Positions 17,398 through 27,012 of a DNA stretch of 64,000 bases are shown piece by piece; within the stretch, counting starts at the first letter, position 1, and the number at the start of each line of letters is the position of its first letter. Source of the stretch: CAZNPW01 sp964575185 (GTDB lineage Bacteria; Pseudomonadota; Alphaproteobacteria; Rhodobacterales; Rhodobacteraceae); the NCBI GenBank assembly GCA_964575185.1, contig CAZNPW010000007.1, forward strand, positions 1 to 64,000, read 5' to 3'. The position numbers were made by a program, and so were the translations under genes. The notes beneath the pieces are model-generated. The model was not told the origin of the DNA, ran no database searches, and worked only from the letters and a program-made list of their open reading frames with translations.

Positions 17398-18159
17398 CTA
17401 TTCGTACATCCTGATCGATACCCCGCCGTCGATCACGATGTTCTCGCCCACGATGAACCGGGCCTCGTCGCCGGCCAGAAGTGCGGCCACGGCGGCCACC
17501 TCCGCGGGGCGGCAGAGGCGGCCGGGGGGCTGGCGGGCCTCGGTCGCGGCGCGGGCGGCGGCGGGGTCGGGGTGGGTGTCGAACCACGCCTGCGCCAGCG
17601 CGGTGTCGGTGAAGCCGGGCGAGATCGCGTTCACCGTCACCCCCTGGCGGGCGTATTGCAGCGCCAGCGCGCGGGTCATGCCGAGAAGGCCGTGCTTCGC
17701 GACCGGATAGGGGAAGCTGTCGGGCACCACCGTGAAGGCGTGGGTCGAGATGATGTTGACGATCGCCCCCCGGGCGGCGGCCAGCATCCCGGGCAGCACG
17801 GCACGGGTGCAGTGCCAGGCGCCTTCCAGATCCACCGCCATGCAGCGGGCCCAGGCGCCATCGGGCATGGCGAGGGGGTCGTGGAAGACGTTGACGCCCG
17901 CGTTGTTCACCAGCACGTCGACCGTGCCGAGCGCCTCTGCCGCCGCCGCGGCCATCGCGCGGACCGCCACGGGGTCGCCGACGTCGCAGCGCAGCGCCAC
18001 GGCGCGGGGCAGGCCTGCCGCCACCGCCTGAGCGCCGTCGAGGTCGATGTCGGCCAGCGCCACCGCCGCGCCCTCCGCCGCGAAGCGCCGGGCGATGGCC
18101 GCGCCGATCCCCTGCGCCGCCCCGGTCACGATCGCGATCCGTCCCGCGAGCCCCTGCAT
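17398..18159 (-). CDS. SDR-family NAD(P)-dependent sugar dehydrogenase (putative)
   Basis: A 253-residue classical short-chain dehydrogenase from ATG 18159. Seen: cofactor motif TGAAQGIG at residues 12-19, an Asp after the second strand (LADIDLDGA) suggesting NAD preference, NNAGVN, the active-site Ser in NIISTHA, Tyr151 and Lys155 in YPVAKHG, and SPGFTDT. It lies divergent from the sugar-binding protein with 65 bp between, and ends 3 bp from the convergent regulator gene. In this context it probably oxidises an aldose (galactose, arabinose or fucose type) to its lactone, the first step before the dehydratase encoded downstream of the transporter. Confidence 0.87.
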   Translation of the reverse strand: MQGLAGRIAIVTGAAQGIGAAIARRFAAEGAAVALADIDLDGAQAVAAGLPRAVALRCDVGDPVAVRAMAAAAAEALGTVDVLVNNAGVNVFHDPLAMPDGAWARCMAVDLEGAWHCTRAVLPGMLAAARGAIVNIISTHAFTVVPDSFPYPVAKHGLLGMTRALALQYARQGVTVNAISPGFTDTALAQAWFDTHPDPAAARAATEARQPPGRLCRPAEVAAVAALLAGDEARFIVGENIVIDGGVSIRMYE

Positions 18160-18170
18160 GACGCTTGCCT

Positions 18171-18197
18171 TTGTCTGATGAACTGATCTAGCCTGAT
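18171..18197. promoter_or_regulatory. Candidate operator with three CTGAT repeats
   Basis: In the 65-bp gap between the divergent dehydrogenase and transporter genes, CTGAT occurs at 18175, 18183 and 18193. The first lies in TTGTCTGATGAAC, which resembles an imperfect GntR-type half-site pair. It is the natural place for the adjacent FCD regulator to control both directions. This is read by eye only. Confidence 0.3.
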
Positions 18198-18224
18198 CCT
18201 GTCGGATGCAGACGGGAGGATGCA

Positions 18225-19193
18225 ATGAAGATGTTCCGCAGGACAGTCCTGTGCGGCGCGGCGCTGGCCGTCCTGGGCAGCGCCGCCATGGCCCAGGAAA
18301 AGCCGCTGCTCGTCGCGATCTACAAGTCGGGCACGCAGCAGTATTTCATCGACCAGGGCAACGGCTTCAAGCAAGCCGCCGAGGCCGCGGGGTTCGAGGC
18401 GCGCATCATCAACGTGGAGCTCGACGCGAACCTCGCCGTCAGCGCCGTGTCGGACGCCATCGCCGCCGGGGCCAAGGGCATCGCGATCACGGTGCCCGAC
18501 CAGGCGCTGGGGCCGACCATCGCCAAGGCCGCCGCGGATGCGGGCATCCCGCTGGTCGCCACCGACGACGCGATCAAGGACGGCGCAGGCAACGCGGTGC
18601 CCTTCGTCGGCTTCAACGGCACCGACATGGGCAACAAGGTCGGCGATGCCCAGGTGGAGCTGCTGAAGGCCTCGGGCTGGATGGCGGGCGACACCTACGG
18701 CGTGCTGCTGGCCGAGGTCGAGACGCTGAGCGTCTGCATGGACCGCACCAACGCCATGCGCGCGAAGCTGGAAGCCGCGGGCGTGCCGACCGACAGGATC
18801 GTCACCGTGGCCTACGACGGCACCACCGACGCCGCGCTGTCGGCGGCGGGGCCGGTGCTGACCGCGAACTCGGCCGTCGAGACCTGGGCCGTGGGGGGCT
18901 GCAACGACGAAGGCGTGCTGGGCGTGACCAACGCGCTGCGCAACGCGAGCTACGACCCGGCCGACGTCATCGCCGTGGGCCTCGGTGCCTACGAGGCGTG
19001 CCGGCCGTGGAAGGAAAAGGTCGCGACCGGCTTTCGCGCGGCGCTTTACCTGTCGGGTGTCGACGTGGGCAAGGCGGCCGCCGGGGCGCTGGCCGCCAAC
19101 ATCAACGGCGGCACGCCGCTGCCGCCCGAAACCGTCGCCGCCACCACCATCGTGACGCCCGAGACCTGGGAAGCCACGATGCCCTGCGGCTGA
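18225..19193 (+). CDS. Sugar ABC transporter substrate-binding protein (AraF-like)
   Basis: A 322-residue precursor with a Sec signal of about 23 residues (MFRRTVLCGAALAVLGSAAMA). The mature part follows the periplasmic pentose/hexose-binding fold: VAIYKSGTQQYFIDQGNGFK, VSDAIAAGAKGIAITVPDQ, PLVATDDAIKD and WAVGGCNDEGVLGVTNAL. The layout resembles L-arabinose-binding protein AraF more than ribose-binding proteins. A GGGAGG ribosome site precedes ATG 18225. First gene of the transporter/catabolic operon. The sugar is probably arabinose, galactose or a related aldose, to judge from the downstream dehydratase. Confidence 0.87.
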   Translation: MKMFRRTVLCGAALAVLGSAAMAQEKPLLVAIYKSGTQQYFIDQGNGFKQAAEAAGFEARIINVELDANLAVSAVSDAIAAGAKGIAITVPDQALGPTIAKAAADAGIPLVATDDAIKDGAGNAVPFVGFNGTDMGNKVGDAQVELLKASGWMAGDTYGVLLAEVETLSVCMDRTNAMRAKLEAAGVPTDRIVTVAYDGTTDAALSAAGPVLTANSAVETWAVGGCNDEGVLGVTNALRNASYDPADVIAVGLGAYEACRPWKEKVATGFRAALYLSGVDVGKAAAGALAANINGGTPLPPETVAATTIVTPETWEATMPCG

Positions 19194-19200
19194 CGCCGCA

Positions 19201-19235
19201 GCGGCCGGACCCGGCGCTCCCCCGGGTCCGGCCGC
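19201..19235 (+). promoter_or_regulatory. 14-bp perfect hairpin between binding-protein and ATPase genes
   Basis: GCGGCCGGACCCGG (19201-19214) pairs perfectly with CCGGGTCCGGCCGC (19222-19235) around a 7-nt loop, 7 bp after the binding-protein stop. There is no T-run, so it is more likely an mRNA-stabilising or attenuating stem than a full terminator. It would keep the binding protein in excess over the ATPase and permease. Confidence 0.6.
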
Positions 19236-19252
19236 CGTTGCCGGACATTCCC

Positions 19253-20745
<1,493 letters not shown>

Positions 20746-20749
<4 letters not shown>

Positions 20750-21741
20750 CCCGGACCTTGCGCTTCATCGGGCCGGAGAACCTGTCGCTGCTGATCGCGC
20801 TGGCGATCCTGACGGCGCTGATCGCGAGCCAGTCCGACGCCTTCTTCTCGGCCCGCAACATCCTGAACATCATGCAGAACATGGCCGTCGTCGGCCTTGT
20901 CGCGGTGGGCATGACGCTGGTCATCGTGTCGGCGGGCCTCGACATCTCGGCGGGGTCCATCGCGGGCTGCGCGGGGGTGGTCTGCGCGCTGGTGGTGGCC
21001 GCGACCGGGACCGTGGCGGGGGGCGTCGCCGGCGGCATCGCGACGGGCGCGGTGCTGGGCCTCGTGAACGCCTGCATCATCAGCTACCTGCGGGTGAACC
21101 CGGTGGTGGCGACGCTGGCCACCCTGTCGGCCTTCCGCGGCCTGGCCTTCCTGATCGCGCCCGACGGCAAGCCGGTGGGCCTGCTCGACCCCACCTTCGC
21201 GCTGCTCGGCTCGGGCCGGCTGTTCGAGGCCGGCGGCTTTCCCGGCCTGCCCGTGGCCTTCGTCATCATGCTGGCGGCGGTGCTGGTGGGGCACATCACC
21301 ATGACCTCGACCGTGTTCGGACGGTCGATCTACGCGATGGGCGGCAATCCCGTCGCGGCGCGGCTGGCGGGCATCGACCTGAACCGGATGCGGCTCGCGA
21401 TCTACATGATCGCGGGGGCACTGTCGGGCCTGGCCGGGGTCATCATCGCCGCGCGGACGTCATCGGGCGCGCCGCTGGCCGGAACCAACCTGGAGCTCGA
21501 GGCGATCACCGCGGTGTTCCTGGGCGGCGCGCTCCTGGCCGGCGGCAAGGGCACCGTCGCGGGCACCATGCTGGCGGTGCTGCTGCTCGCCGTGCTGTCG
21601 AACGGGATGAACCTCCTCGGCATCCCGACCTTCTACCAGCTCGTCGCCAAGGGCCTCCTCCTCGTCGTCGCGGTGGCCATCGGCCAGTGGCGGCAGGCGG
21701 CGGCCGACCGGCGGCAGTCGCGCGCCGCCGCCGGAGGTTGA
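20746..21741 (+). CDS. Sugar ABC transporter permease (AraH/RbsC-like)
   Basis: A 331-residue membrane protein with eight to ten hydrophobic segments and the CUT2 permease signatures GMTLVIVSAGLDISAGSIAG, GLVNACIISYLRVNPVVATL, GRSIYAMGGNPVAARLAGI and GLAGVIIAARTSSGAPLAG. A homodimer would form the sugar channel of the importer. ATGA overlap with the ATPase gene; the dehydratase begins 3 bp after its stop, so import and catabolism are on one transcript. Confidence 0.92.
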
Positions 21742-21744
21742 GGC

Positions 21745-22887
21745 ATGAAGATCACCGCCCTGAAGACCCACCTCGTCCCGCCGCGCTGGTGCTTCCTGAA
21801 GATCGAGACCGACGCGGGGATCAGCGGCTGGGGCGAGCCGGTGCTGGAAGGCAGCGCGGCCGCCGTCGCGGCCAAGGTCGGGGAATATGCCGACCTTCTG
21901 CTGGGCATGGACCCGACGCGGATCAACGACATCTGGCAGATGCTCTACCGCAACGGCTGCTACCGCGGCGGCAACGTGCTGATGAGCGCGATGGCCGGGA
22001 TCGACACCGCGCTGTGGGACATCTCGGCCCGCGCGCTGGGGGTGCCGGTGCACCGGATGCTCGGCGGGCAGGTGCGCGACCGGGTCCGCACCTACCGCTG
22101 GATCGGCGGCGACCGCCCGCGCGACCTGATCGCCGGGGCGCAGGCGCTGCAGGCGCAGGGCTACACCGCCTGCAAGTTCAACGTCTGCGACGAGTTGCAG
22201 ATCGTCGACAGCCACGCCGCCGTCGACGCGATCCTGAGGCGGCTCTTCGACCTGCGGGCGGCGGTGGGCGGCGGCATGGACCTCGCCTTCGACTTCCACG
22301 GCCGCGTCCACCTGCCCATGGCCCGCGTGCTCCTGCGCGAGATCGAACCCCTGCGGCCGATCTTCGTCGAGGACGCCGTGCCGGCCGACCTTCTGGCCGA
22401 GGCCGCGACGCTGCGCACCGCCGTGCCGCTGTGCTTCGGCGAGCGGCTGCACAACCGCGGCGAGTTCAAGGCCCTGTTCGAGGGCCGGTTCGCCAGCGTC
22501 ACCAACCCCGACCCCGCCCATGTCGGCGGCATCGGCGAGACGCTGCGCATCGCCCACATGGCCGAAGCCTGCGACGTGGCGCTGGCCCCGCACTGCCCGC
22601 TGGGGCCGATCGCGCTGGCGGCCTGCCTGCAGGTCGACGCGGTGTGCCACAACGCCTTCATCCAGGAGCAGTCGCTCGGCATCCACTACAACGCCGGGGG
22701 CGACCTGCTCGACTACCTGCTGCCCGACCACCGGCTGCACGTGGCGGACGGATACCTGGCCATTCCGCAGGGTCCGGGCCTCGGGATCGAGGTCGACGAG
22801 GCCGCCGTGATCCGCGCCGCGCAGGACGGCCACCGCTGGCGCGCGCCGGTCTGGCGGCACGCCGACGGGTCGGTCGCGGAATGGTAA
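21745..22887 (+). CDS. Sugar-acid dehydratase of the mandelate racemase group (D-galactonate dehydratase-like)
   Basis: A 380-residue enolase-superfamily protein whose sequence tracks DgoD closely: PPRWCFLKIETDAGISGWGE, WQMLYRNGCYRGGNVLMSA, the metal-ligand/base segment AFDFHGRVH near 180-188, FVEDAVP near 208, FGERLHNR near 232, and APHCPLGPIALAAC with the catalytic His near 283; it ends SVAEW as DgoD does. It would dehydrate galactonate (or a stereo-related aldonate) to a 2-keto-3-deoxy acid. One change from DgoD is ED instead of EE in the second ligand segment. The operon context supports aldonate catabolism, but the exact epimer is not certain. Confidence 0.88.
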   Translation: MKITALKTHLVPPRWCFLKIETDAGISGWGEPVLEGSAAAVAAKVGEYADLLLGMDPTRINDIWQMLYRNGCYRGGNVLMSAMAGIDTALWDISARALGVPVHRMLGGQVRDRVRTYRWIGGDRPRDLIAGAQALQAQGYTACKFNVCDELQIVDSHAAVDAILRRLFDLRAAVGGGMDLAFDFHGRVHLPMARVLLREIEPLRPIFVEDAVPADLLAEAATLRTAVPLCFGERLHNRGEFKALFEGRFASVTNPDPAHVGGIGETLRIAHMAEACDVALAPHCPLGPIALAACLQVDAVCHNAFIQEQSLGIHYNAGGDLLDYLLPDHRLHVADGYLAIPQGPGLGIEVDEAAVIRAAQDGHRWRAPVWRHADGSVAEW

Positions 22888-23741
22888 GCGGCGTCCACTG
22901 CGTCCTGTTCGCGCTGTTCGACGCGGACGGTCGGCCCGACCGCGGGTTGATGCGCGCACAGGCGGTCCATGCGCGGATGGCGGGCGCGGACGGCATCGTC
23001 ACGCTCGGCCTCGCGACCGAGGTGGGCAAGCTGTCGCTGGCCGAGAAGCTGGACCTGATCGCCTGGGCCGCCGAGGACCGGGGCGAGCTGCCCCTGTCGG
23101 TGACCATCGCGGCCAACGGCGTGGCCGAACAGCGCGAACTTCTCGCGGCCGCCACCGGCGCGGGGGCGGCGCTCGCGATCCTGCAACCGCCGCTCGCGGG
23201 GTCGTTCGGCGCGGCGGAGCATCTCGACTTCGTCGCGGCCGTCGGGGCGGGGGCGCGCATCTCGCTCGCGGTGCAGAACGCGCCGCAATACCTGGGCCGC
23301 GCGTTGTCGGGTGCCGACCTGTCGGCCCTGCGCGACCGGCTGCCGATGCTGTCGCACGTCAAGGCCGAGCTTCCGGCGGTGGACCTCGCCGCCTTCATCG
23401 CCCAGGCGCAGGGCCTGACGGTGCTGAACGGCCGCGGCGGGATGGAGATGACCGACGCGCTGCGCGTCGGCTGCCGGGGCTTCATCGTCGCCCCCGACGT
23501 GCTGCCGGGGGTGCGCGCCTGCTGGCAGGCCTGGGCCGACGGCGACCCTGCGCGCGCCGAGGCCGCCTATGCCGCCTTCCTGCCCGCCGCGCTGTTCGGG
23601 ATGCAGTCGCTGGAGCACCTCGCCTGCTACGGCAAGCGCGTCTTCGGCCTGCGCGCGGGCCTGCCCGTCCACGACCGCGCCCCGGCGATGCGGCCGACCG
23701 AGGCGGGGCTGGCGCTGGCGCGGCGGTGGGCCGGCGGCTAG
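22881..23741 (+). CDS. DapA-family aldolase (putative 2-keto-3-deoxy-sugar acid aldolase)
   Basis: A 286-residue TIM-barrel protein starting at ATG 22881, which overlaps the dehydratase stop by 7 nt. Seen: GIVTLGLATEVGKLSLAEK near the N-terminus, Tyr137 in NAPQYLG and the Schiff-base Lys161 in SHVKAELP. The Tyr/Lys pair is the dihydrodipicolinate synthase/N-acetylneuraminate lyase catalytic arrangement. Being last in an import-oxidise-dehydrate operon, it probably splits a 2-keto-3-deoxy acid to pyruvate and an aldehyde. It could instead be a dehydratase of the same fold, as in L-arabinose routes. It is divergent enough that a BLAST-level name would be only DapA-family. Confidence 0.8.
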   Translation: MVSGVHCVLFALFDADGRPDRGLMRAQAVHARMAGADGIVTLGLATEVGKLSLAEKLDLIAWAAEDRGELPLSVTIAANGVAEQRELLAAATGAGAALAILQPPLAGSFGAAEHLDFVAAVGAGARISLAVQNAPQYLGRALSGADLSALRDRLPMLSHVKAELPAVDLAAFIAQAQGLTVLNGRGGMEMTDALRVGCRGFIVAPDVLPGVRACWQAWADGDPARAEAAYAAFLPAALFGMQSLEHLACYGKRVFGLRAGLPVHDRAPAMRPTEAGLALARRWAGG

Positions 23742-24172
23742 GCCGCCAGGCGCGCCAGGAACAGCCGGTCGCCCGCGCTGCCCGCCAGCCGCGCGGCGTC
23801 GGGCAGCGGCAGCCAGATCGCGTGGTGGCCGCGTTCGGTCGGCGGGCCGATGCGCCGGACGGGCCGGGCGAGGTAGACGGTGCAGACCTTCTCGGCCCAG
23901 AGGTCGTATTCGGGCATGAAGGTGAAGCGGCGGAACGCGCCGAGCCTGCGGGTGACGGCGATGTGCCAGCCCGTCTCCTCCATGACCTCGCGGTAGAGCG
24001 CGGGCAGGGGGTGTTCGCCCCGGTCGATGCCGCCGCCGGGAAGCTGGATCTCGGGGGCCGGTTCCTCCTGCAGGGTCATCAGCACGCTGCCCTGCCGCAG
24101 GATCGCCGCGTAGACCCCCGGGCGGCGGGTATACCGCTGGCCCGCCACCGCCGTCTCGCCCACCCGCCGCAT
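23738..24172 (-). CDS. Nudix hydrolase
   Basis: A 144-residue protein containing one Nudix box (about residues 48-70; GGGIDRGEHP, REVMEETGW). Upstream strand TRRPGVYAAILRQGSVLMTL and downstream FTFMPEYDLWAEKVCTVYLA fit the fold. It hydrolyses nucleoside diphosphate-linked compounds; the substrate is unknown. It is convergent with the aldolase gene, overlapping its last 4 bases, and divergent from hslO. Confidence 0.88.
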   Translation of the reverse strand: MRRVGETAVAGQRYTRRPGVYAAILRQGSVLMTLQEEPAPEIQLPGGGIDRGEHPLPALYREVMEETGWHIAVTRRLGAFRRFTFMPEYDLWAEKVCTVYLARPVRRIGPPTERGHHAIWLPLPDAARLAGSAGDRLFLARLAA

Positions 24173-24184
24173 CCCTGAGCCCCC

Positions 24185-24212
24185 TTGGTGATCCGGTTGC
24201 CGGACTTATATT
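24185..24212 (+). promoter_or_regulatory. Candidate sigma-70-type promoter for hslO
   Basis: TTGGTG (24185-24190) and TATATT (24207-24212) are separated by 16 bp, 54 bp before the hslO ATG. The -10 element matches five of six consensus bases; the -35 keeps the TTG core. It stands out in otherwise GC-rich DNA. Confidence 0.35.
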
Positions 24213-24265
24213 GGCGCGGTATCGCGGCGGGCGACAGGCCCGGCCGTGCCGCCAAGGGCAGCCCA

Positions 24266-25246
24266 ATGAACATCGCCAACACCCTCGCCTGGGACGACAC
24301 CGTCCTGCCCTTCCAGCTTGACCGCCCCGACATCCGCGGCCGCGTCGCGCGGCTGGACGGGGTGCTGGACCAGATCCTGCGGCAGCACGCCTACCCCGCG
24401 CCGGTCGAGGCGCTGGTGAGCGAGGCCGCGCTGCTGACGGCGCTGATCGGGCAGACGATGAAGCTGCGCTGGCGGTTCAGCCTGCAGGTGCGCGGGCAGG
24501 GCCCGGTCAAGATGGTCGCGACCGACTACTACGGCCCGCAGGCGCCGGGGGAGCCCGCGCGGATGCGCGCCTGGGCGAGCCTCGATGGGGAGATCCCGGC
24601 GGGGGCCGATCCGTTCAGCCTGCTGGGGCAGGGGTATTTCGCGGTGGTCATCGACCAGGGTGCCGACATGACGCCCTACCAGGGGATCACGCCGCTGACC
24701 GGCGGGTCGCTGGCCGCATGCGCCGAGACCTACTTCGCGCAGTCCGAGCAGCTGCCGACGCGGTTCGTGATCGGGCATGGCCGCAGCCAGGCCCCGGGCG
24801 GCGCGGCGGGGTGGCGCGCGGGGGGCGTGATGATCCAGCACATGCCCGCCACGGGGGGCGTCAGCGGGGAGGGGACCGGCGAGGGCGGGCTTCTGACCCA
24901 CGCCGACATCCTGTCGGGCGACGAGGGCGAGGACTGGCGGCGGACGAACATGCTGCTCGACACGGTCGAGACGCTCGAACTGATCGGCCCCTCGGTCGGG
25001 CCGACGGACCTGCTGGTCCGGCTGTTCCACGAGGAGGGGCCGCGGGTCTTCGACCCCCAGCCGGTGCGCTTCGGCTGTTCGTGCAGCGCCGACAAGGTGC
25101 GCCACAGCCTGTCGGTCTACACCCCGCGCGAGATCGCGCAGATGCTGACGCCCGAAGGCATCCTGACCGCCGACTGCCAGTTCTGCGGGGCGCATTACGC
25201 CTTCGACCCCGCGACGCTCGGCACCCAGGCCGCGGCGCATGGATGA
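24266..25246 (+). CDS. hslO: Redox-regulated chaperone Hsp33
   Basis: A 326-residue protein. ATG 24266 is chosen over an upstream ATG at 24185 because the Hsp33 N-terminus begins at about NTLAWDDTVLPFQLD. Seen: VSEAALLTALIGQTMKLRWR, VATDYYGP, the substrate-domain GYFAVVIDQG and PYQGITPL, and the C-terminal zinc switch Cys271-Ser-Cys273 with Cys304-x2-Cys307. Oxidation of these cysteines releases zinc and activates holdase function in the cytoplasm. Its stop overlaps the CoA-pyrophosphatase start. Confidence 0.95.
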   Translation: MNIANTLAWDDTVLPFQLDRPDIRGRVARLDGVLDQILRQHAYPAPVEALVSEAALLTALIGQTMKLRWRFSLQVRGQGPVKMVATDYYGPQAPGEPARMRAWASLDGEIPAGADPFSLLGQGYFAVVIDQGADMTPYQGITPLTGGSLAACAETYFAQSEQLPTRFVIGHGRSQAPGGAAGWRAGGVMIQHMPATGGVSGEGTGEGGLLTHADILSGDEGEDWRRTNMLLDTVETLELIGPSVGPTDLLVRLFHEEGPRVFDPQPVRFGCSCSADKVRHSLSVYTPREIAQMLTPEGILTADCQFCGAHYAFDPATLGTQAAAHG

Positions 25247-25817
25247 GGCGCGGCTGCGGCGGGCCGTGGCGCGGACCGCCGGGGCGAGTTCGGACTTCGA
25301 CCTGGACCCCGGTTCCGTGCGCGACCCAGGCCGCGTGCTGCGGCCGGCCGCCGTGCTGGTGCCGGTGCTGGTCGATGCGGGCGCGCTGCTGCTGACCAAG
25401 CGGTCGCCGCAGCTGAAGCACCATCCGGGGCAGGTCGCCTTCCCCGGCGGGAAGGTGGACGGCGACGAAGGCCCCGAGGGTGCCGCGCTGCGCGAGGCCT
25501 CCGAAGAGGTGGGGCTGCCGCCCGCGCGGGTGGAGGTGCTGGGCCACCTGCCCGCGCACGAGACGGTCACGGGGTTCCTCGTCACCCCCGTCGTGGGCCT
25601 GATCCGCGGTGCCTTCACCCCGGTGCCCGAGGCGGGCGAGGTCGAGGAGGTCTTCGCGGTGCCGCTGGCGCATGTGCTGGCGCCCGCGAACTTCCGCGTC
25701 GAGAGCCGCATCTGGCGCGGGACGCGGCGGAGGTATTATGCAGTGCCCTGGGGGCCGCATTACATCTGGGGCGCGACCGCGCGCATCCTGCGGGGCCTGG
25801 CGGACCGGATGGGATGA
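25239..25817 (+). CDS. CoA pyrophosphatase-like Nudix hydrolase (NudL type)
   Basis: A 192-residue protein with the UPF0035/NudL motif LLTKRSPQLKHHPGQVAFPG directly before the Nudix box (GGKVDGDEGPEGAALREASE near residues 68-87, then EVGLP). The family splits CoA and CoA esters into 3',5'-ADP and a phosphopantetheine. It overlaps hslO by 8 nt and the CCA-enzyme gene by 4 nt, giving a three-gene operon. This order (hslO, nudL, cca) is common in the Rhodobacterales. Confidence 0.9.
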   Translation: MDEARLRRAVARTAGASSDFDLDPGSVRDPGRVLRPAAVLVPVLVDAGALLLTKRSPQLKHHPGQVAFPGGKVDGDEGPEGAALREASEEVGLPPARVEVLGHLPAHETVTGFLVTPVVGLIRGAFTPVPEAGEVEEVFAVPLAHVLAPANFRVESRIWRGTRRRYYAVPWGPHYIWGATARILRGLADRMG

Positions 25818-26935
25818 GGATCGGGGCGGACTTCCTGCGCCACCCCGCCACGCGGGCGGTGTTCGCGGCGCTCGCCCCGGCGCGGGTGTGGGTCGTGGGC
25901 GGCGCGGTGCGCAACGCGGTGACGGGGCGCGCGGTGACCGACATCGACCTGGCCACCGACGCGCTGCCGGGCGAGGTGATGGCGCGGGCGGCGGCGGCGG
26001 GATTGCGGGCGGTGCCGACGGGGATCGACCACGGGACGGTCACGGTCATCGCGGACGGGCTGCCGCACGAGGTGACGACGCTGCGCCGCGATGTCGCGAC
26101 CGACGGGCGACGTGCGACGGTGGCCTTCACCGATGACCTGGTGCAGGACGCCGCGCGGCGCGACTTCACGATGAACGCGATGTATGCCCGGCCCGACGGC
26201 ACGGTCGAGGATCCGATGGGCGGGCTGCCCGACGCGCTGGCGGGGCGGGTGCGGTTCGTCGGCGACCCGGCGCGGCGCATCGCCGAGGACGCGCTGCGGA
26301 GCCTGCGGTTCTTCCGCTTTCACGCGACCCACGGCGACCCCTCGCTCGGGGTGGACGCCGAGGGGCTGGCCGCCTGCGCCGCGGCGGTGGACCTGCTCGC
26401 GGCGCTGTCGCGCGAGCGGGTGGGCTGGGAGATGCGCAAGCTGTTGTCGGCGCCGGACCCCGCCCCCGCCGTCGCGGCGATGGCGGCCAGCGGGGTCCTG
26501 GGGGCCGTCCTGCCGGGCGCGGACCCGCGGCCCCTGGGGCCGCTCGTGCACCTGCAACCGGGCTGTCGCTGGCTGCCGCGGCTGGCGGCGCTGACGGGGG
26601 CGGATGTGACCGATGCCCTGCGGCTGTCGCGCGACGAGGCGCGCGCGCTGGCGGCGATCCGGGACGCGCAGGGGGCCGACCTGCCGCCCGCTGCGCTCGC
26701 CTGGCGGTTCGGGCGGGAGGCGGCGGAGGATGCGCTGCTGCTTCGTGCCGCGGCAGGCGGGGTGCTGCCGGGGCACGATCCGGCGGAGCTCGATCGCGGG
26801 GCGGCGGCGCGCTTTCCGCTGGCCGCGTCCGACCTGCCGCTCGAAGGTGCGGCGCTGGGCGCGGCGCTGAAGGCGGCGGAGGCGCGCTGGCTCGCGTCCG
26901 ACCTGCGGCTGACGCGGAACGATCTTCTGGGCTGA
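25814..26935 (+). CDS. cca: CCA tRNA nucleotidyltransferase
   Basis: A 373-residue class II nucleotidyltransferase. Seen: VWVVGGAVRNAVTGRAVTDI near residues 27-46 with the catalytic DID, GTVTVI, TTLRRDVATDGRRATVAFTD with the RRD motif, RRDFTMNAMYA, and RIAEDALRSLRFFRFHA. It adds or repairs the 3'-CCA of tRNAs. The C-terminal part is Ala/Arg-rich and less conserved. ATG 25814 forms an ATGA overlap with the Nudix gene. Confidence 0.94.
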   Translation: MRIGADFLRHPATRAVFAALAPARVWVVGGAVRNAVTGRAVTDIDLATDALPGEVMARAAAAGLRAVPTGIDHGTVTVIADGLPHEVTTLRRDVATDGRRATVAFTDDLVQDAARRDFTMNAMYARPDGTVEDPMGGLPDALAGRVRFVGDPARRIAEDALRSLRFFRFHATHGDPSLGVDAEGLAACAAAVDLLAALSRERVGWEMRKLLSAPDPAPAVAAMAASGVLGAVLPGADPRPLGPLVHLQPGCRWLPRLAALTGADVTDALRLSRDEARALAAIRDAQGADLPPAALAWRFGREAAEDALLLRAAAGGVLPGHDPAELDRGAAARFPLAASDLPLEGAALGAALKAAEARWLASDLRLTRNDLLG

Positions 26936-27012
26936 CGGTTTCCCTTGCCGGGAAAACGGCGTATATCCCCGCCCTGCCCCCCCAGGTATCCGGCCGGAAG
27001 GTGCCCCCCAAG

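Noticed and set aside
23738..23741. 4-bp overlap of convergent aldolase and Nudix genes as a possible frameshift or fusion
   Set aside because: Both proteins end normally for their families; simple tail-to-tail overlap.
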